A stretch of 64,000 nucleotides of DNA, from assembly GCF_030409605.1 (NCBI RefSeq), contig NZ_JAUFQG010000004.1:2336001-2400000 (forward strand), given 5' to 3'. A program made the translations under genes and the position numbers. Position 1 is the stretch's first letter; each line of letters begins with the position of its first letter. Of the stretch, positions 34,531-41,842 are shown in pieces. This DNA is from Simiduia curdlanivorans. GTDB taxonomy: Bacteria > Pseudomonadota > Gammaproteobacteria > Pseudomonadales > Cellvibrionaceae. The notes beneath the pieces are model-generated. The model made no database searches, was not told the DNA's origin, and was given only the letters and a program-made list of their open reading frames with translations.

Positions 34531-34822
34531 CCACTCACCGCTGCACAAGGGGCCCCAACAGCGGTACTTCGTCGCGATGTGTCTACTATGTTTTTTAGGT
34601 GTTTACTAAAAAGCAGAGCTGGATCATCTGATCTGACTTCTTGAACGCCTTTTCGCGTGAAGATAAGAGAAGGGTTTTTATCTGAACCTAAATATTGATT
34701 TTTTAAAAATGATAACTATCGCTCTCACTCACTGAAGTGTTTATGCTTGAATGGCTGTAGCTAGGTAGCTGTACCTCAATAGTTGTATTAACTGATAAAG
34801 CCGAATAATAAGGGGTCAAAGT

Positions 34823-35065
34823 ATGAAAGATTCAAATTGCAAACCAGATATCGACGACGAAAAAATTAGACTGATTAGAGTTATTCAGAAAAAAATGAAA
34901 GCCAGCAAGTTTGAAAAGGTCATTGTTGAAACGGATAGCGGTGAACAGCTTCATATCCCCTTGGATATTTTCATCGGCAACCCTGCGAATAATATTTATA
35001 ACACGCTGACCAGGAAGGCAGAGCATATTGCGAGGGATGCTCGTAATAGGCGGGTGGGGAAGTAG
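34823..35065 (+). CDS. Hypothetical protein, 80 aa
   Basis: A short charged product, rich in Lys, Arg, Asp and Glu, with no membrane segment and no known motif. AAGGGG lies about 8 nt before the ATG, which supports translation. It is the first gene of the AT-rich accessory stretch, and the only one there on the plus strand. Function unknown. Confidence 0.55.
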   Translation: MKDSNCKPDIDDEKIRLIRVIQKKMKASKFEKVIVETDSGEQLHIPLDIFIGNPANNIYNTLTRKAEHIARDARNRRVGK

Positions 35066-35090
35066 GAGTAGGGTGAAAAGGGCTGGGGCC

Positions 35091-35116
35091 GAAACCATGT
35101 GGATTCATATGGTTTC
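35091..35116. terminator. Palindrome between convergent small genes
   Basis: GAAACCAT (35091-35098) pairs perfectly with ATGGTTTC (35109-35116). It lies between the convergent 80-aa gene and the minus-strand membrane gene. There is no T-run, so termination is uncertain. Confidence 0.45.
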
Positions 35117-35135
35117 AGGTTTATGATTCAGCGGC

Positions 35136-35573
35136 CTAGTGATGGGCTTTGTGAATTCTTTTACTGTAAAAATATAAGAGTGGAAACATCAGTAAAAATA
35201 AGCCAATCGAAATATAGATGTTGAAGAGAATAACTGGGCCTAAACCCAGCCCGAAGGCTCCTAAGGATAACCCTGGGTGTTCTTTGGTCTTTATAGCCAA
35301 AAATGACATTGCCACAGATATTAGACCTAGAAGTACGGAGTAGGCGCCAAGAATTGTAATCGCCTTTTCTTCCGTCAAATCGAAAGCACTAGCCGGCTTG
35401 AATGACGGCTCTACATACACTTTATCGCCTACCAAGCTAGATACTTTCGCAAAGGTAGACGCAAGCTCTAAATTGACTCCATCGTCAGTCTCATAATAAT
35501 CTAGCGCCAATAAGAACCATCCTATTCCTAGGAGGGCTAAGAGGATTCCTGTAATAGAATATTTATTTTTCAT
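35136..35573 (-). CDS. Hypothetical membrane protein, about 145 aa
   Basis: Three or four hydrophobic segments can be seen: residues about 7-27, 77-98, and a pair near 108-140. A polar extracytoplasmic stretch (about 30-75) lies after the first, and the C-terminus is basic (YSKRIHKAHH). ATG 35573 is used; the frame is open to a GTG at 35585. Not recognised. It belongs to the AT-rich accessory block and may be a passenger gene. Confidence 0.6.
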   Translation of the reverse strand: MKNKYSITGILLALLGIGWFLLALDYYETDDGVNLELASTFAKVSSLVGDKVYVEPSFKPASAFDLTEEKAITILGAYSVLLGLISVAMSFLAIKTKEHPGLSLGAFGLGLGPVILFNIYISIGLFLLMFPLLYFYSKRIHKAHH

Positions 35574-35663
35574 CGTGATATGCACTTAGCTTCTCAACTT
35601 TTTCGGCGCGTTTATTTTAGTGATTAAGTGGGCGGCTTGATGGAGATTTATATTGTTTCTGGT

Positions 35664-35684
35664 TCAAGGAGTCTGGCTCCTTGA
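35664..35684. repeat. Hairpin TCAAGGAG/CTCCTTGA, copy 1
   Basis: A perfect 8-bp stem, TCAAGGAG (35664-35671) with CTCCTTGA (35677-35684), has loop TCTGG. A related sequence, GGATTAAGG/CCTTGATCC, lies at 37025-37051, so the HEPN gene is bracketed by two similar hairpins. Confidence 0.55.
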
Positions 35685-35752
35685 TTGTGACCCTTTGATT
35701 GGCGGAAATTGCATAGAAGTGTAGGTTATGTAATATATCAAGCTGCACATAT

Positions 35753-36973
35753 CTAATCCTCTGGTGACAGAAGGTTCAGTTCAGCTATGATTGCTCTCTT
35801 CGTAAAATCACGTAGTTTTGAGTGAATATTTTGCTCTTCGCTGTCAAGGATACTGTATCCATTGTGCAATATTTTACTTCGAGTTGAATAAATCTGCTTA
35901 AAGAGTCTGGCGATTTCTTCCCGTTCCGGTAGGCTTTTTGATATTGAGTATGCGAGTCGATTTCTTATTAGTGCGCTAATCCCTACTTTGTCTGTCTCTT
36001 CCTTATCGCCGTAAAGTATTTCGAGCACTGTAGTACTTTGTATGAAGCGAAGTAGTCCATCGGTAGATATTCCGCTGTTAAAAAGCCACGCGCAAGCTAA
36101 TCTAATTTTTTTTGCATGTTCATTTTCTTTAAATGCTAGCTTTAGATGGTTTTCCAAGTGGTCGGCTTCTGCTTTATTGCTAACGGGGTCAAAAGTGTCC
36201 GGACAAATATTTTCTTGTTTGAAGCATGCTGAATTTAATGCTGCAGCTAGCCCTCTTGGTAGTGTTGAAAATGATTCTTTCTTGTTGTCTAACTGATTTC
36301 GATAGTAGTGCCCGGTATCTTCTCGCAGCAGAGATAAGAAATAAACGCTATTGTGGGCTATGTGTAACCCAAGTATAGATTTCAACTTTTCTTGCGCTAC
36401 TATGTCTGTATTTGTGGTTATTCTGAAGCATGAATAACCTTCTACATGGATTTGTATGGATGTCTTTTTGTTTCTATCGTGATTTCCTATATAGGAGTTC
36501 CTCTGTCTATCTTCATGTCTGGTAGATATGTAAATGTCTTTGGATATTTCAATGCGTTTTTTATCTTTCAGGTATCCAGCTGAAATCCCTAGAGGGAAGG
36601 AAAGGATATATTTTTTTGGTAGGTCAGAAAACTCGTTAACAATATATTCTGAGACGGAATTTATGTTTTCGAAGTTTGGGTGGTCAGATAATAGTTGAGA
36701 ATCATAGTGCGTGTGTGGGTTCGTCGCGCTGTTGGCTGAGAGAAGCTCCCCTATTTTAGATGTGACAAAGTCTGAAAATGGGGTGTCACTTATCCATGTT
36801 GCGAGTAATTTTTTTGTCGTCGCATCAGTGGGTAATGTATTATCTAGTTTAGATATCAGCGCATATGATTCAATGTCTAAATATTCTTCAGAAGATATTC
36901 TTGAAGACTTTAATGCTTCAATTAACTTTTCTTTTAGCGCCGTAATGCATTTTTCATGAATGATTTTTTTCAT
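35753..36973 (-). CDS. HEPN-domain protein, Apea-like
   Basis: The protein of 406 residues has no membrane segment. The C-terminal 130 residues are helical and contain FIQSTTVLEILYGD and YSTRSKILHNG, in which R365-x4-H370 is a HEPN RNase motif, as in Apea-like HEPN domains. The N-terminal part (1-270) is not recognised. HEPN proteins are often RNases in defence or toxin-antitoxin systems, so an antiviral or stress role is possible but unproven. Its base composition is far more AT-rich than the flanks. No obvious MNT-type antitoxin lies beside it. Confidence 0.7.
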   Translation of the reverse strand: MKKIIHEKCITALKEKLIEALKSSRISSEEYLDIESYALISKLDNTLPTDATTKKLLATWISDTPFSDFVTSKIGELLSANSATNPHTHYDSQLLSDHPNFENINSVSEYIVNEFSDLPKKYILSFPLGISAGYLKDKKRIEISKDIYISTRHEDRQRNSYIGNHDRNKKTSIQIHVEGYSCFRITTNTDIVAQEKLKSILGLHIAHNSVYFLSLLREDTGHYYRNQLDNKKESFSTLPRGLAAALNSACFKQENICPDTFDPVSNKAEADHLENHLKLAFKENEHAKKIRLACAWLFNSGISTDGLLRFIQSTTVLEILYGDKEETDKVGISALIRNRLAYSISKSLPEREEIARLFKQIYSTRSKILHNGYSILDSEEQNIHSKLRDFTKRAIIAELNLLSPED

Positions 36974-37024
36974 TTTAGTCGCAGAGGGAAAGCTCTATGC
37001 CAGTTAGATTGTTTTTCGTTGTTG

Positions 37025-37051
37025 GGATTAAGGGGGCAGACTCCTTGATCC
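37025..37051. repeat. Hairpin related to copy at 35664, copy 2
   Basis: GGATTAAGG (37025-37033) pairs with CCTTGATCC (37043-37051) with one T-G wobble. It shares the CTCCTTGAT core with copy 1, and lies between the HEPN gene and the next minus-strand gene. Confidence 0.5.
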
Positions 37052-37707
37052 TAATGCTTGCTCTTCATTCCCAGTTCTTCGGGAAATGGATTCCCTAAAT
37101 CTCGGGAAAACGAAACGCCCGTCAAGTTGTTTGATTCGACAATTTTCTTCAGTTGGTCTTGGCAAAAATAGGCGTCGTAATCTATTTCGGCCTTAAAAAT
37201 TGATAGACTCTTCGTTTCGCTATCGTCAAAGGTAATTACGTATCTGTCGTTTAGAGGGTCGTGTACGCTTAGCTTTGGATCGTGTTTGACTGTTTTTAGT
37301 CCGTTGAAGAGATGGCCGCTTTTGCCACTATAGTTCACCGGTAATAGTTCGCCGCTATCTGCAATTAGATTTTTTAGAAGTTCATAGGCCTTTTGACTTA
37401 AGAATAGTTTCCCCACACTCAACGAAATGTCGGGGATTTCCTTCTTGTTCTTTCCGACAAAGGCATCGCTAAAGCCGATTTCCATCGGTTGCCAGTTGTT
37501 CTTATAGGCGATTGGCCGTTCGTCCATATAGAAATCCGTGTCTTCACCGAGCGCCTCTCTCGCCTTGTCGCCGTCGAAGGCCAGCATTAAAAAATCTTTG
37601 ATGTTCGGGTGGATACGGTAAATCAAGGCTGGTACTCCTTCGATGCTGGAAGCATTACATGATAAGGCGTTTGACCTCTTGATTTTATGTGATTGACTGT
37701 AGTTCAT
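37051..37707 (-). CDS. Hypothetical protein, possible Imm11/DUF1629-like immunity protein
   Basis: The 218-residue soluble protein has an N-terminal acidic region and a middle part (DISLSVGKLFLSQKAYELLKN). The C-terminal ending ITFDDSETKSLSIFKAE ... LTGVSFSRD resembles the DUF1629/Imm11 layout of immunity proteins of polymorphic toxins. The match is by pattern only. Its start overlaps the 3' end of the upstream 82-aa gene by 23 bp, so they are translated together. No toxin is visible in the window, which could mean an orphan immunity gene. Confidence 0.5.
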   Translation of the reverse strand: MNYSQSHKIKRSNALSCNASSIEGVPALIYRIHPNIKDFLMLAFDGDKAREALGEDTDFYMDERPIAYKNNWQPMEIGFSDAFVGKNKKEIPDISLSVGKLFLSQKAYELLKNLIADSGELLPVNYSGKSGHLFNGLKTVKHDPKLSVHDPLNDRYVITFDDSETKSLSIFKAEIDYDAYFCQDQLKKIVESNNLTGVSFSRDLGNPFPEELGMKSKH

Positions 37708-37933
37708 GAAGTATTTCGTTTAGCACTTTACTCCCCATGGTTTTTGATACCAATTCATTCATTTCGCCGCCTAAGAATTCCTTCCATGAAACGATTTTAC
37801 AGCTAGAACCATGCGAATATCTTCCGTAAGCGGATATCACGGTATTATTATCCATGATTGATGCCTCATAAAGTTCGCCATCTGGATTATCGTTTTTCCA
37901 ATTTTTTATTGCTTTCGGAGGAATATAGTTCAT
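37685..37933 (-). CDS. Hypothetical protein, 82 aa
   Basis: Small protein starting MNYIPPKAIKNWKND, with no membrane segment. Not recognised. It overlaps the start of the Imm11-like gene by 23 bp and begins one base after the stop of the 121-aa gene, so the three form a tight minus-strand operon. It might be the C-terminal piece of a toxin or a second immunity protein; neither can be shown. Confidence 0.5.
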   Translation of the reverse strand: MNYIPPKAIKNWKNDNPDGELYEASIMDNNTVISAYGRYSHGSSCKIVSWKEFLGGEMNELVSKTMGSKVLNEILHELQSIT

Positions 37934-37934
37934 A

Positions 37935-38300
37935 TTAAGTTTTTATAAAATCCCGCCAACACAGCTGGCCGGAGCGCTGCGTAGGCTGTCTTGTGCAATG
38001 CGTTTTTTGCATTGCATGATTGTGCTTGTATGTGTTGTTATGCGACATAGTGTGCAGATACTCTTTAGCTGACTTAAGAGTTGGCATTATTGCCTTTTCA
38101 TTTTCTTGTGACCACAAAGGTAGGCGCCATTGATGGTCAGATTTCGCAACATATGAGCAAGGTAAAAAGTAACCATTAGCCTGCTGATAGATTACGTGTA
38201 ATTTATTTATATCTGGGAGGTGTTTTTCAAAGACAGGTTTTGCTGAGTTATCCTCTTCCGCCTCTATCCAGATCGCACCGTATTTCTCTTCCATATTCAT
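37935..38300 (-). CDS. Hypothetical protein, 121 aa, tail runs through an inverted-repeat region
   Basis: Residues 1-85 look like a real folded protein (MNMEEKYGAIWIEAEEDN, GYFLPCSYVAKSDHQWRLPLW). The last 35 residues (HNNTYKHNHAMQKTHCTRQP onward) are encoded by a palindromic DNA stretch at 37952-38044 and look like read-through of non-coding sequence. The gene may have been cut by a recombination event, with loss of its original 3' end. Function unknown. Confidence 0.5.
   Translation of the reverse strand: MNMEEKYGAIWIEAEEDNSAKPVFEKHLPDINKLHVIYQQANGYFLPCSYVAKSDHQWRLPLWSQENEKAIMPTLKSAKEYLHTMSHNNTYKHNHAMQKTHCTRQPTQRSGQLCWRDFIKT
37952..38044 (-). repeat. Inverted-repeat structure at a gene 3' end, weakly attC-like
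   Basis: CGCCAACACA (37954-37963) faces TGTGTTG (38031-38037) followed by TTATGCG, and inside is the perfect TGCAATGC/GCATTGCA (37994-38016). On the minus strand it reads GCATAACAACACATACAAGC at one end and TGTGTTGGCGG at the other, resembling integron attC ends. The core sites deviate from GTTRRRY/RYYYAAC, so this stays tentative. Confidence 0.35.
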
Positions 38301-38772
38301 TCACACGTAACGCTTAGTATATCGACTGCTCGGTTTAAGTTGCGATGTCAGGGGGTTATGCAGATTAGTCGGTATAACATTCCCTGATTACCGAGTTTCT
38401 ATTGAACCTAATTTATTCTTTTTGTTCGGCGAAGGCTAGTTCTGGCTATCTACGTCCTTAGTATTAGGCTGTGCCACTGTTTTCCAAAGACATACCGTAG
38501 GATAAATCGCGCGAGACAACAAATAAGTTCGACCCGTTATTAACGCTTTTCGGTGAGCTCCCGCTTTCCCGCGGAATTACGCTCATATCTGTTTGGCGGA
38601 CTTACCCCGCCAATTCACAAGCCACAGGGACGTGGCGCTAGCGAGTCAATATAGGGATATATTGATCGAGCGGTGAAGTGGTGGGGTGAGTCGGCTTTGT
38701 GGAGGAGGTGAGGGTGACGGGGTGCTCGCGGATTCTAGAGCTCTTTTCGATTCAATCTCGCGTTCCTGCGGC
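38301..38772. other. Non-coding stretch with a cluster of hairpins
   Basis: I see no gene from 38301 to 38772. Consecutive hairpins are CCGC/GCGG (38561-38574), TTGGCGG/CCGCCAA (38593-38613), GCCAC/GTGGC (38621-38636) and TCAATATA/TATATTGA (38646-38665). The region leads into the tandem repeats before the tRNA gene. Confidence 0.5.
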
Positions 38773-38953
38773 CAAAATCGTTCCAGACGATAGTGACAAA
38801 CGCCATCCGGGCGTTTGGATCTTCGACTCGCCGTCGCGGTGCTCCTGCGCTCAAAATCGTTCCAGACGTTAGTGACAAACGCCATCCAGGCGTTTGGGTC
38901 TACGACCCGCCGTCGCTATGCTCCCGCGTCCAAAATCGTTTCATACGATTTTG
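38773..38953. repeat. 79-bp tandem repeat, two full copies plus part of a third
   Basis: Units start with CAAAATCGTT at 38773, 38852 and 38931, exactly 79 bp apart. The first two differ by a few substitutions and each holds the hairpin AAACGCC/GGCGTTT. The third copy breaks off into a separate hairpin, CAAAATCGT/ACGATTTTG (38931-38953). Short frames through the repeat have no start signals. It lies just downstream of tRNA-Leu. Confidence 0.85.
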
Positions 38954-38974
38954 TCGCCGGCCACTGGTACCAAC

Positions 38975-39005
38975 AAAAAAGCCCCGTCCGATGGACGAGG
39001 CTTTT
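38975..39005 (-). terminator. Terminator of tRNA-Leu
   Basis: Read on the minus strand, AAAAGCCTCGTCC pairs with GGACGGGGCTTTT around ATC, with one G-U pair, and ends in a T-run. It follows the tRNA 3' end by 4 bp. Confidence 0.85.
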
Positions 39006-39009
39006 GTGT

Positions 39010-39096
39010 TGGTACCAGAGGCCGGACTCGAACCGGCACGCTTTTAAGGGCGCGGGATTTTGAATCCCGTGTGTCTACCAATTTCACCACTCTGGC
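39010..39096 (-). tRNA. tRNA-Leu (anticodon CAA)
   Basis: The minus strand, starting GCCAGAGTGGTGAAATTGG, folds as an 87-nt class II tRNA with a long variable arm. The anticodon loop gives CAA, reading UUG. The T loop GGTTCGAGTCC and an encoded CCA at the 3' end are present. It resembles E. coli leuX in layout, a frequent target of integrative elements, and here an accessory stretch does lie on its 3' side. Confidence 0.96.
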
Positions 39097-39426
39097 TTAA
39101 AACTGTGTGTGGCATTAATTGCTACTAGAGCAAAACCACCGTTCCCAGACGCTTGGCGTTTGAGAGTGCGTGATTATAGCGGCGACTTTTGGCCCGTCAA
39201 CTGGTTTCTTCTAAACTGAGTCATCTTGTTGGGTGGCGAAGCTCGTGGGGTTTGAATAAGGTTCGTTGTTCGAAAGGCTAGGGCTTCGAGGGTTGAAAGG
39301 TGCTGTGGCTAGGCCTTGCCGATTAATTAGGCAATTGGCGTAGGCGGGCTTTTGCTATACCCTTGCCGTCCTTTTCAGCGTGCATCTTTTTGCCGTCAAT
39401 TCATTCGGTTAACCAGTAACGAGTCC
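39097..39426. other. tRNA-Leu/queA intergenic region, 330 bp
   Basis: This divergent region holds the tRNA promoter on the minus strand (39173-39200). On the plus strand a weak TATACC about 70 bp before queA may be its -10. No gene was seen. Confidence 0.5.
39173..39200 (-). promoter_or_regulatory. Promoter of tRNA-Leu
   Basis: On the minus strand TTGACG (39200-39195), a 16-bp spacer and a perfect TATAAT (39178-39173) point toward the tRNA, about 77 bp upstream of its 5' end. Confidence 0.75.
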
Positions 39427-40488
39427 ATGCGTAGGCAAGATTTCTTTTATCAGCTTCCCGACGAGCTAATTGCTCGCAACCCCATGCCCGAGCGCACCAG
39501 TAGCCGCTTGCTGCAGCTAGATGGCCCCACGGGAGCCCTGCAACACGGCCAGTTCGCCGAAGTGCTGAATTTGGTGGAGCCCGGGGACCTGATGGTGTTT
39601 AACGACACTCGGGTTATCCCCGCGCGGGTGTTTGGCCAGAAGGCGAGTGGTGGGCAGGTAGAAGTGCTGGTGGAGCGGGTGATTGACCGCTTTAACGTGA
39701 AGGCCCATGTGCGCTCGAGCAAATCGCCCAAGGCCGGTAGCCACCTGATCTTGGAAGATGGCTCGAAAGTGCATGTGGAGGGGCGCGACGATGCCTTATT
39801 CCTGCTGCGCTTTGAGGCGCCAGCCTTGGAGCTGTTGGAGCAAATCGGCCACATGCCCTTGCCGCCTTATATAGACAGGGCCGACGCCGCCGCCGATCGC
39901 GAGCGCTACCAAACCGTTTACGGCAAGAAAATGGGCGCCGTCGCCGCGCCCACCGCCGGCCTGCATTTCGATGAAGGCCTGCTCAAGGCTTTGCAGGCCA
40001 AGGGTGTGAACTTGGCCTTCGTGACCCTACACGTTGGTGCTGGCACCTTTCAGCCGGTGCGGGTTGATAACGTGTTTGAGCACAAGATGCACAGCGAAGT
40101 GATGGAAGTGAGCCAAGCCGTGTGCGACCAAGTAAACGCCACCAAGGCGGCGGGCAAGCGGGTGATCGCCGTGGGAACTACCTCGGTGCGCTGTTTGGAA
40201 ACCGCAGCGCAAAATGGTGCTATGACACCCTACCAAGGCGAAACCCAGATTTTTATCTACCCGAGTTACCGCTATAAAGTGGTGGATGCCTTGATCACCA
40301 ATTTCCATCTGCCCGAATCCACCTTATTAATGTTGGTGTCTGCCTTTGCCGGTTACCGCCAAGCCATGGATGCCTACCGCGAAGCGGTGGCCGAGCGCTA
40401 TCGCTTCTTTAGTTATGGCGATGCCATGTTTATTACCCGTAACCCCAATGCCTGTGATGAGCCAGTGGGCGAGCAACTCGGAGTTTGA
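39427..40488 (+). CDS. queA: S-adenosylmethionine:tRNA ribosyltransferase-isomerase QueA
   Basis: QueA transfers the ribosyl group of SAM to preQ1 in tRNA to give epoxyqueuosine. MRRQDFFYQLPDELIARNP is the standard N-terminus, so ATG 39427 is chosen over the frame start at 39352. NDTRVIPARVFG, APTAGLHFDEGLL and LHVGAGTFQPV are family motifs. The length of 353 is normal. Its stop overlaps the tgt start (TGATG), showing that the two successive queuosine enzymes are coupled. Confidence 0.97.
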   Translation: MRRQDFFYQLPDELIARNPMPERTSSRLLQLDGPTGALQHGQFAEVLNLVEPGDLMVFNDTRVIPARVFGQKASGGQVEVLVERVIDRFNVKAHVRSSKSPKAGSHLILEDGSKVHVEGRDDALFLLRFEAPALELLEQIGHMPLPPYIDRADAAADRERYQTVYGKKMGAVAAPTAGLHFDEGLLKALQAKGVNLAFVTLHVGAGTFQPVRVDNVFEHKMHSEVMEVSQAVCDQVNATKAAGKRVIAVGTTSVRCLETAAQNGAMTPYQGETQIFIYPSYRYKVVDALITNFHLPESTLLMLVSAFAGYRQAMDAYREAVAERYRFFSYGDAMFITRNPNACDEPVGEQLGV

Positions 40489-41630
40489 TGCCAGTGTCGT
40501 TTATGCAATTTGAACTTGATAACACCGACGGTCGCGCCCGGCGTGGCCGCTTGACATTTCCCCGCGGTGTGGTGGAAACGCCGGCGTTTATGCCAGTGGG
40601 CACCTACGGCACGGTGAAGGGCATGTTGCCGCGCGATATTGTAGACATAGGCGCGCAAATTATTTTGGGCAACACCTTTCACTTAATGCTGCGCCCCGGC
40701 ACTGAGGTGGTGAAGGCGCACGGCGACTTACACGACTTTATCCAATGGCAGGGGCCAATACTGACCGACTCGGGCGGCTTTCAGGTGTTTAGCCTGGGCA
40801 AAATGCGCAAAATTACCGAGCAGGGCGTGGTGTTTAAATCGCCCATTAACGGCAGCCCGGTGGAGCTAAACCCAGAAATTGCCATGCAAGTGCAACGCGA
40901 TTTGGGTTCAGACATCGTCATGATTTTTGACGAGTGCACGCCTTACCCGGCCACCGTGCCGCAGGCGCGCGAGTCGATGGAGCTGAGTTTGCGCTGGGCC
41001 AAGCGCTCGAAAGATGCCCACGGCGATAACCCGTCGGCGCTGTTTGGCATAGTGCAGGGCGGCATGTATGAAGACTTGCGCTCGGAGTCGCTCAAGGGTT
41101 TAACCGACATAGGTTTCGACGGTTATGCTATCGGCGGTTTGTCGGTGGGCGAGCCGAAAGAAGATATGGTGCGCGTGTTAAATCATGTGGTGCCGGAAAT
41201 GCCGGCCGATAAACCGCGTTATTTGATGGGCGTGGGCAAGCCTGAAGATATCGTGGAAGCCGTGCGCCGCGGCATCGACATGTTTGATTGCGTGATGCCA
41301 ACGCGCAATGCGCGCAACGGTCATCTGTTTACTACCACCGGTGTGATAAAAATCCGCAACGCCGTGCATCGCAACGATACCAACACCTTAGATGCCGCCT
41401 GCGATTGCTATACCTGTACGAATTTTAGCCGCGCCTATTTGCACCATTTAGATAAATGCGGTGAGATTTTGGGCGCCGAATTGAACACCATTCACAACCT
41501 GCGTTTTTATCAGCGCATCATGGAAGAGCTGCGCAATGCCATCGCGCAAGGGCAATTGGAAACCTATGTGGCGGAATTTTATGCCCGCCAAGGTCGCGAT
41601 GTACCACCGGGGCCGGATAGCCAAGCTTAG
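40488..41630 (+). CDS. tgt: tRNA-guanine transglycosylase
   Basis: Tgt swaps G34 for preQ1 in tRNAs with GUN anticodons. TFPRGVVETPAFMPVGTYG, the catalytic region DSGGFQVFSLG and the zinc-binding CDCYTCTNFSRAYLHH are all visible. Starts at ATG 40488 (MPVSFMQFEL) or 40503 (MQFEL) are possible; the first shares a base with the queA stop. The length of 380 is normal. In most relatives yajC comes next, but here the next gene is secD. Confidence 0.97.
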   Translation: MPVSFMQFELDNTDGRARRGRLTFPRGVVETPAFMPVGTYGTVKGMLPRDIVDIGAQIILGNTFHLMLRPGTEVVKAHGDLHDFIQWQGPILTDSGGFQVFSLGKMRKITEQGVVFKSPINGSPVELNPEIAMQVQRDLGSDIVMIFDECTPYPATVPQARESMELSLRWAKRSKDAHGDNPSALFGIVQGGMYEDLRSESLKGLTDIGFDGYAIGGLSVGEPKEDMVRVLNHVVPEMPADKPRYLMGVGKPEDIVEAVRRGIDMFDCVMPTRNARNGHLFTTTGVIKIRNAVHRNDTNTLDAACDCYTCTNFSRAYLHHLDKCGEILGAELNTIHNLRFYQRIMEELRNAIAQGQLETYVAEFYARQGRDVPPGPDSQA

Positions 41631-41680
41631 GCGGGCGGCTATTCCTGCGTAGAGAAGAGGTGTGGTTCGACTATGGCATG

Positions 41681-41708
41681 TTGAGCCGGCTCGGGAAGCA
41701 GGTATAAT
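41681..41708 (+). promoter_or_regulatory. Promoter of secD-secF
   Basis: TTGAGC (41681-41686), a 16-bp spacer and a perfect TATAAT (41703-41708) lie 135 bp before secD. A hairpin AAGGTGTG/CACGCCTT (41759-41778) lies in the leader between promoter and gene. Confidence 0.65.
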
Positions 41709-41842
41709 CCCCAACCTTGCAATTTCGGCTAGCGCCCTTATCTAAGTCAGACAATAAAAAGGTGTGGTTACACGCCTTCTGATCAAATTTTGCACACACT
41801 ATAAATAACGGGGCGTGAATCGCGCCCATCACGGAAACCACT

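Noticed and set aside
34429..34644. 71-codon open frame after tpx
   Set aside because: It lies within the palindromic repeat, has no start signal and reads as low-information sequence.
35753..36973. HEPN-MNT toxin-antitoxin pair
   Set aside because: No adjacent gene has a nucleotidyltransferase GSxxxxxxDxD motif, so the HEPN gene is described alone.
38301..39000. CRISPR array
   Set aside because: The repeats are 79 bp, directly adjoining with no spacers, and few in number. No cas genes are present.
38964..39096. Attachment-site duplication of the tRNA-Leu 3' end bounding an integrated element
   Set aside because: A direct repeat of the tRNA 3' end would be needed at the far side of the accessory block. 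Only an inverted copy next to the terminator was found, and there is no integrase.
38646..39100. Overlapping open frames on both strands around tRNA-Leu
   Set aside because: They run through the 79-bp repeats, the terminator and the tRNA itself, and have no ribosome sites or recognisable protein sequence.
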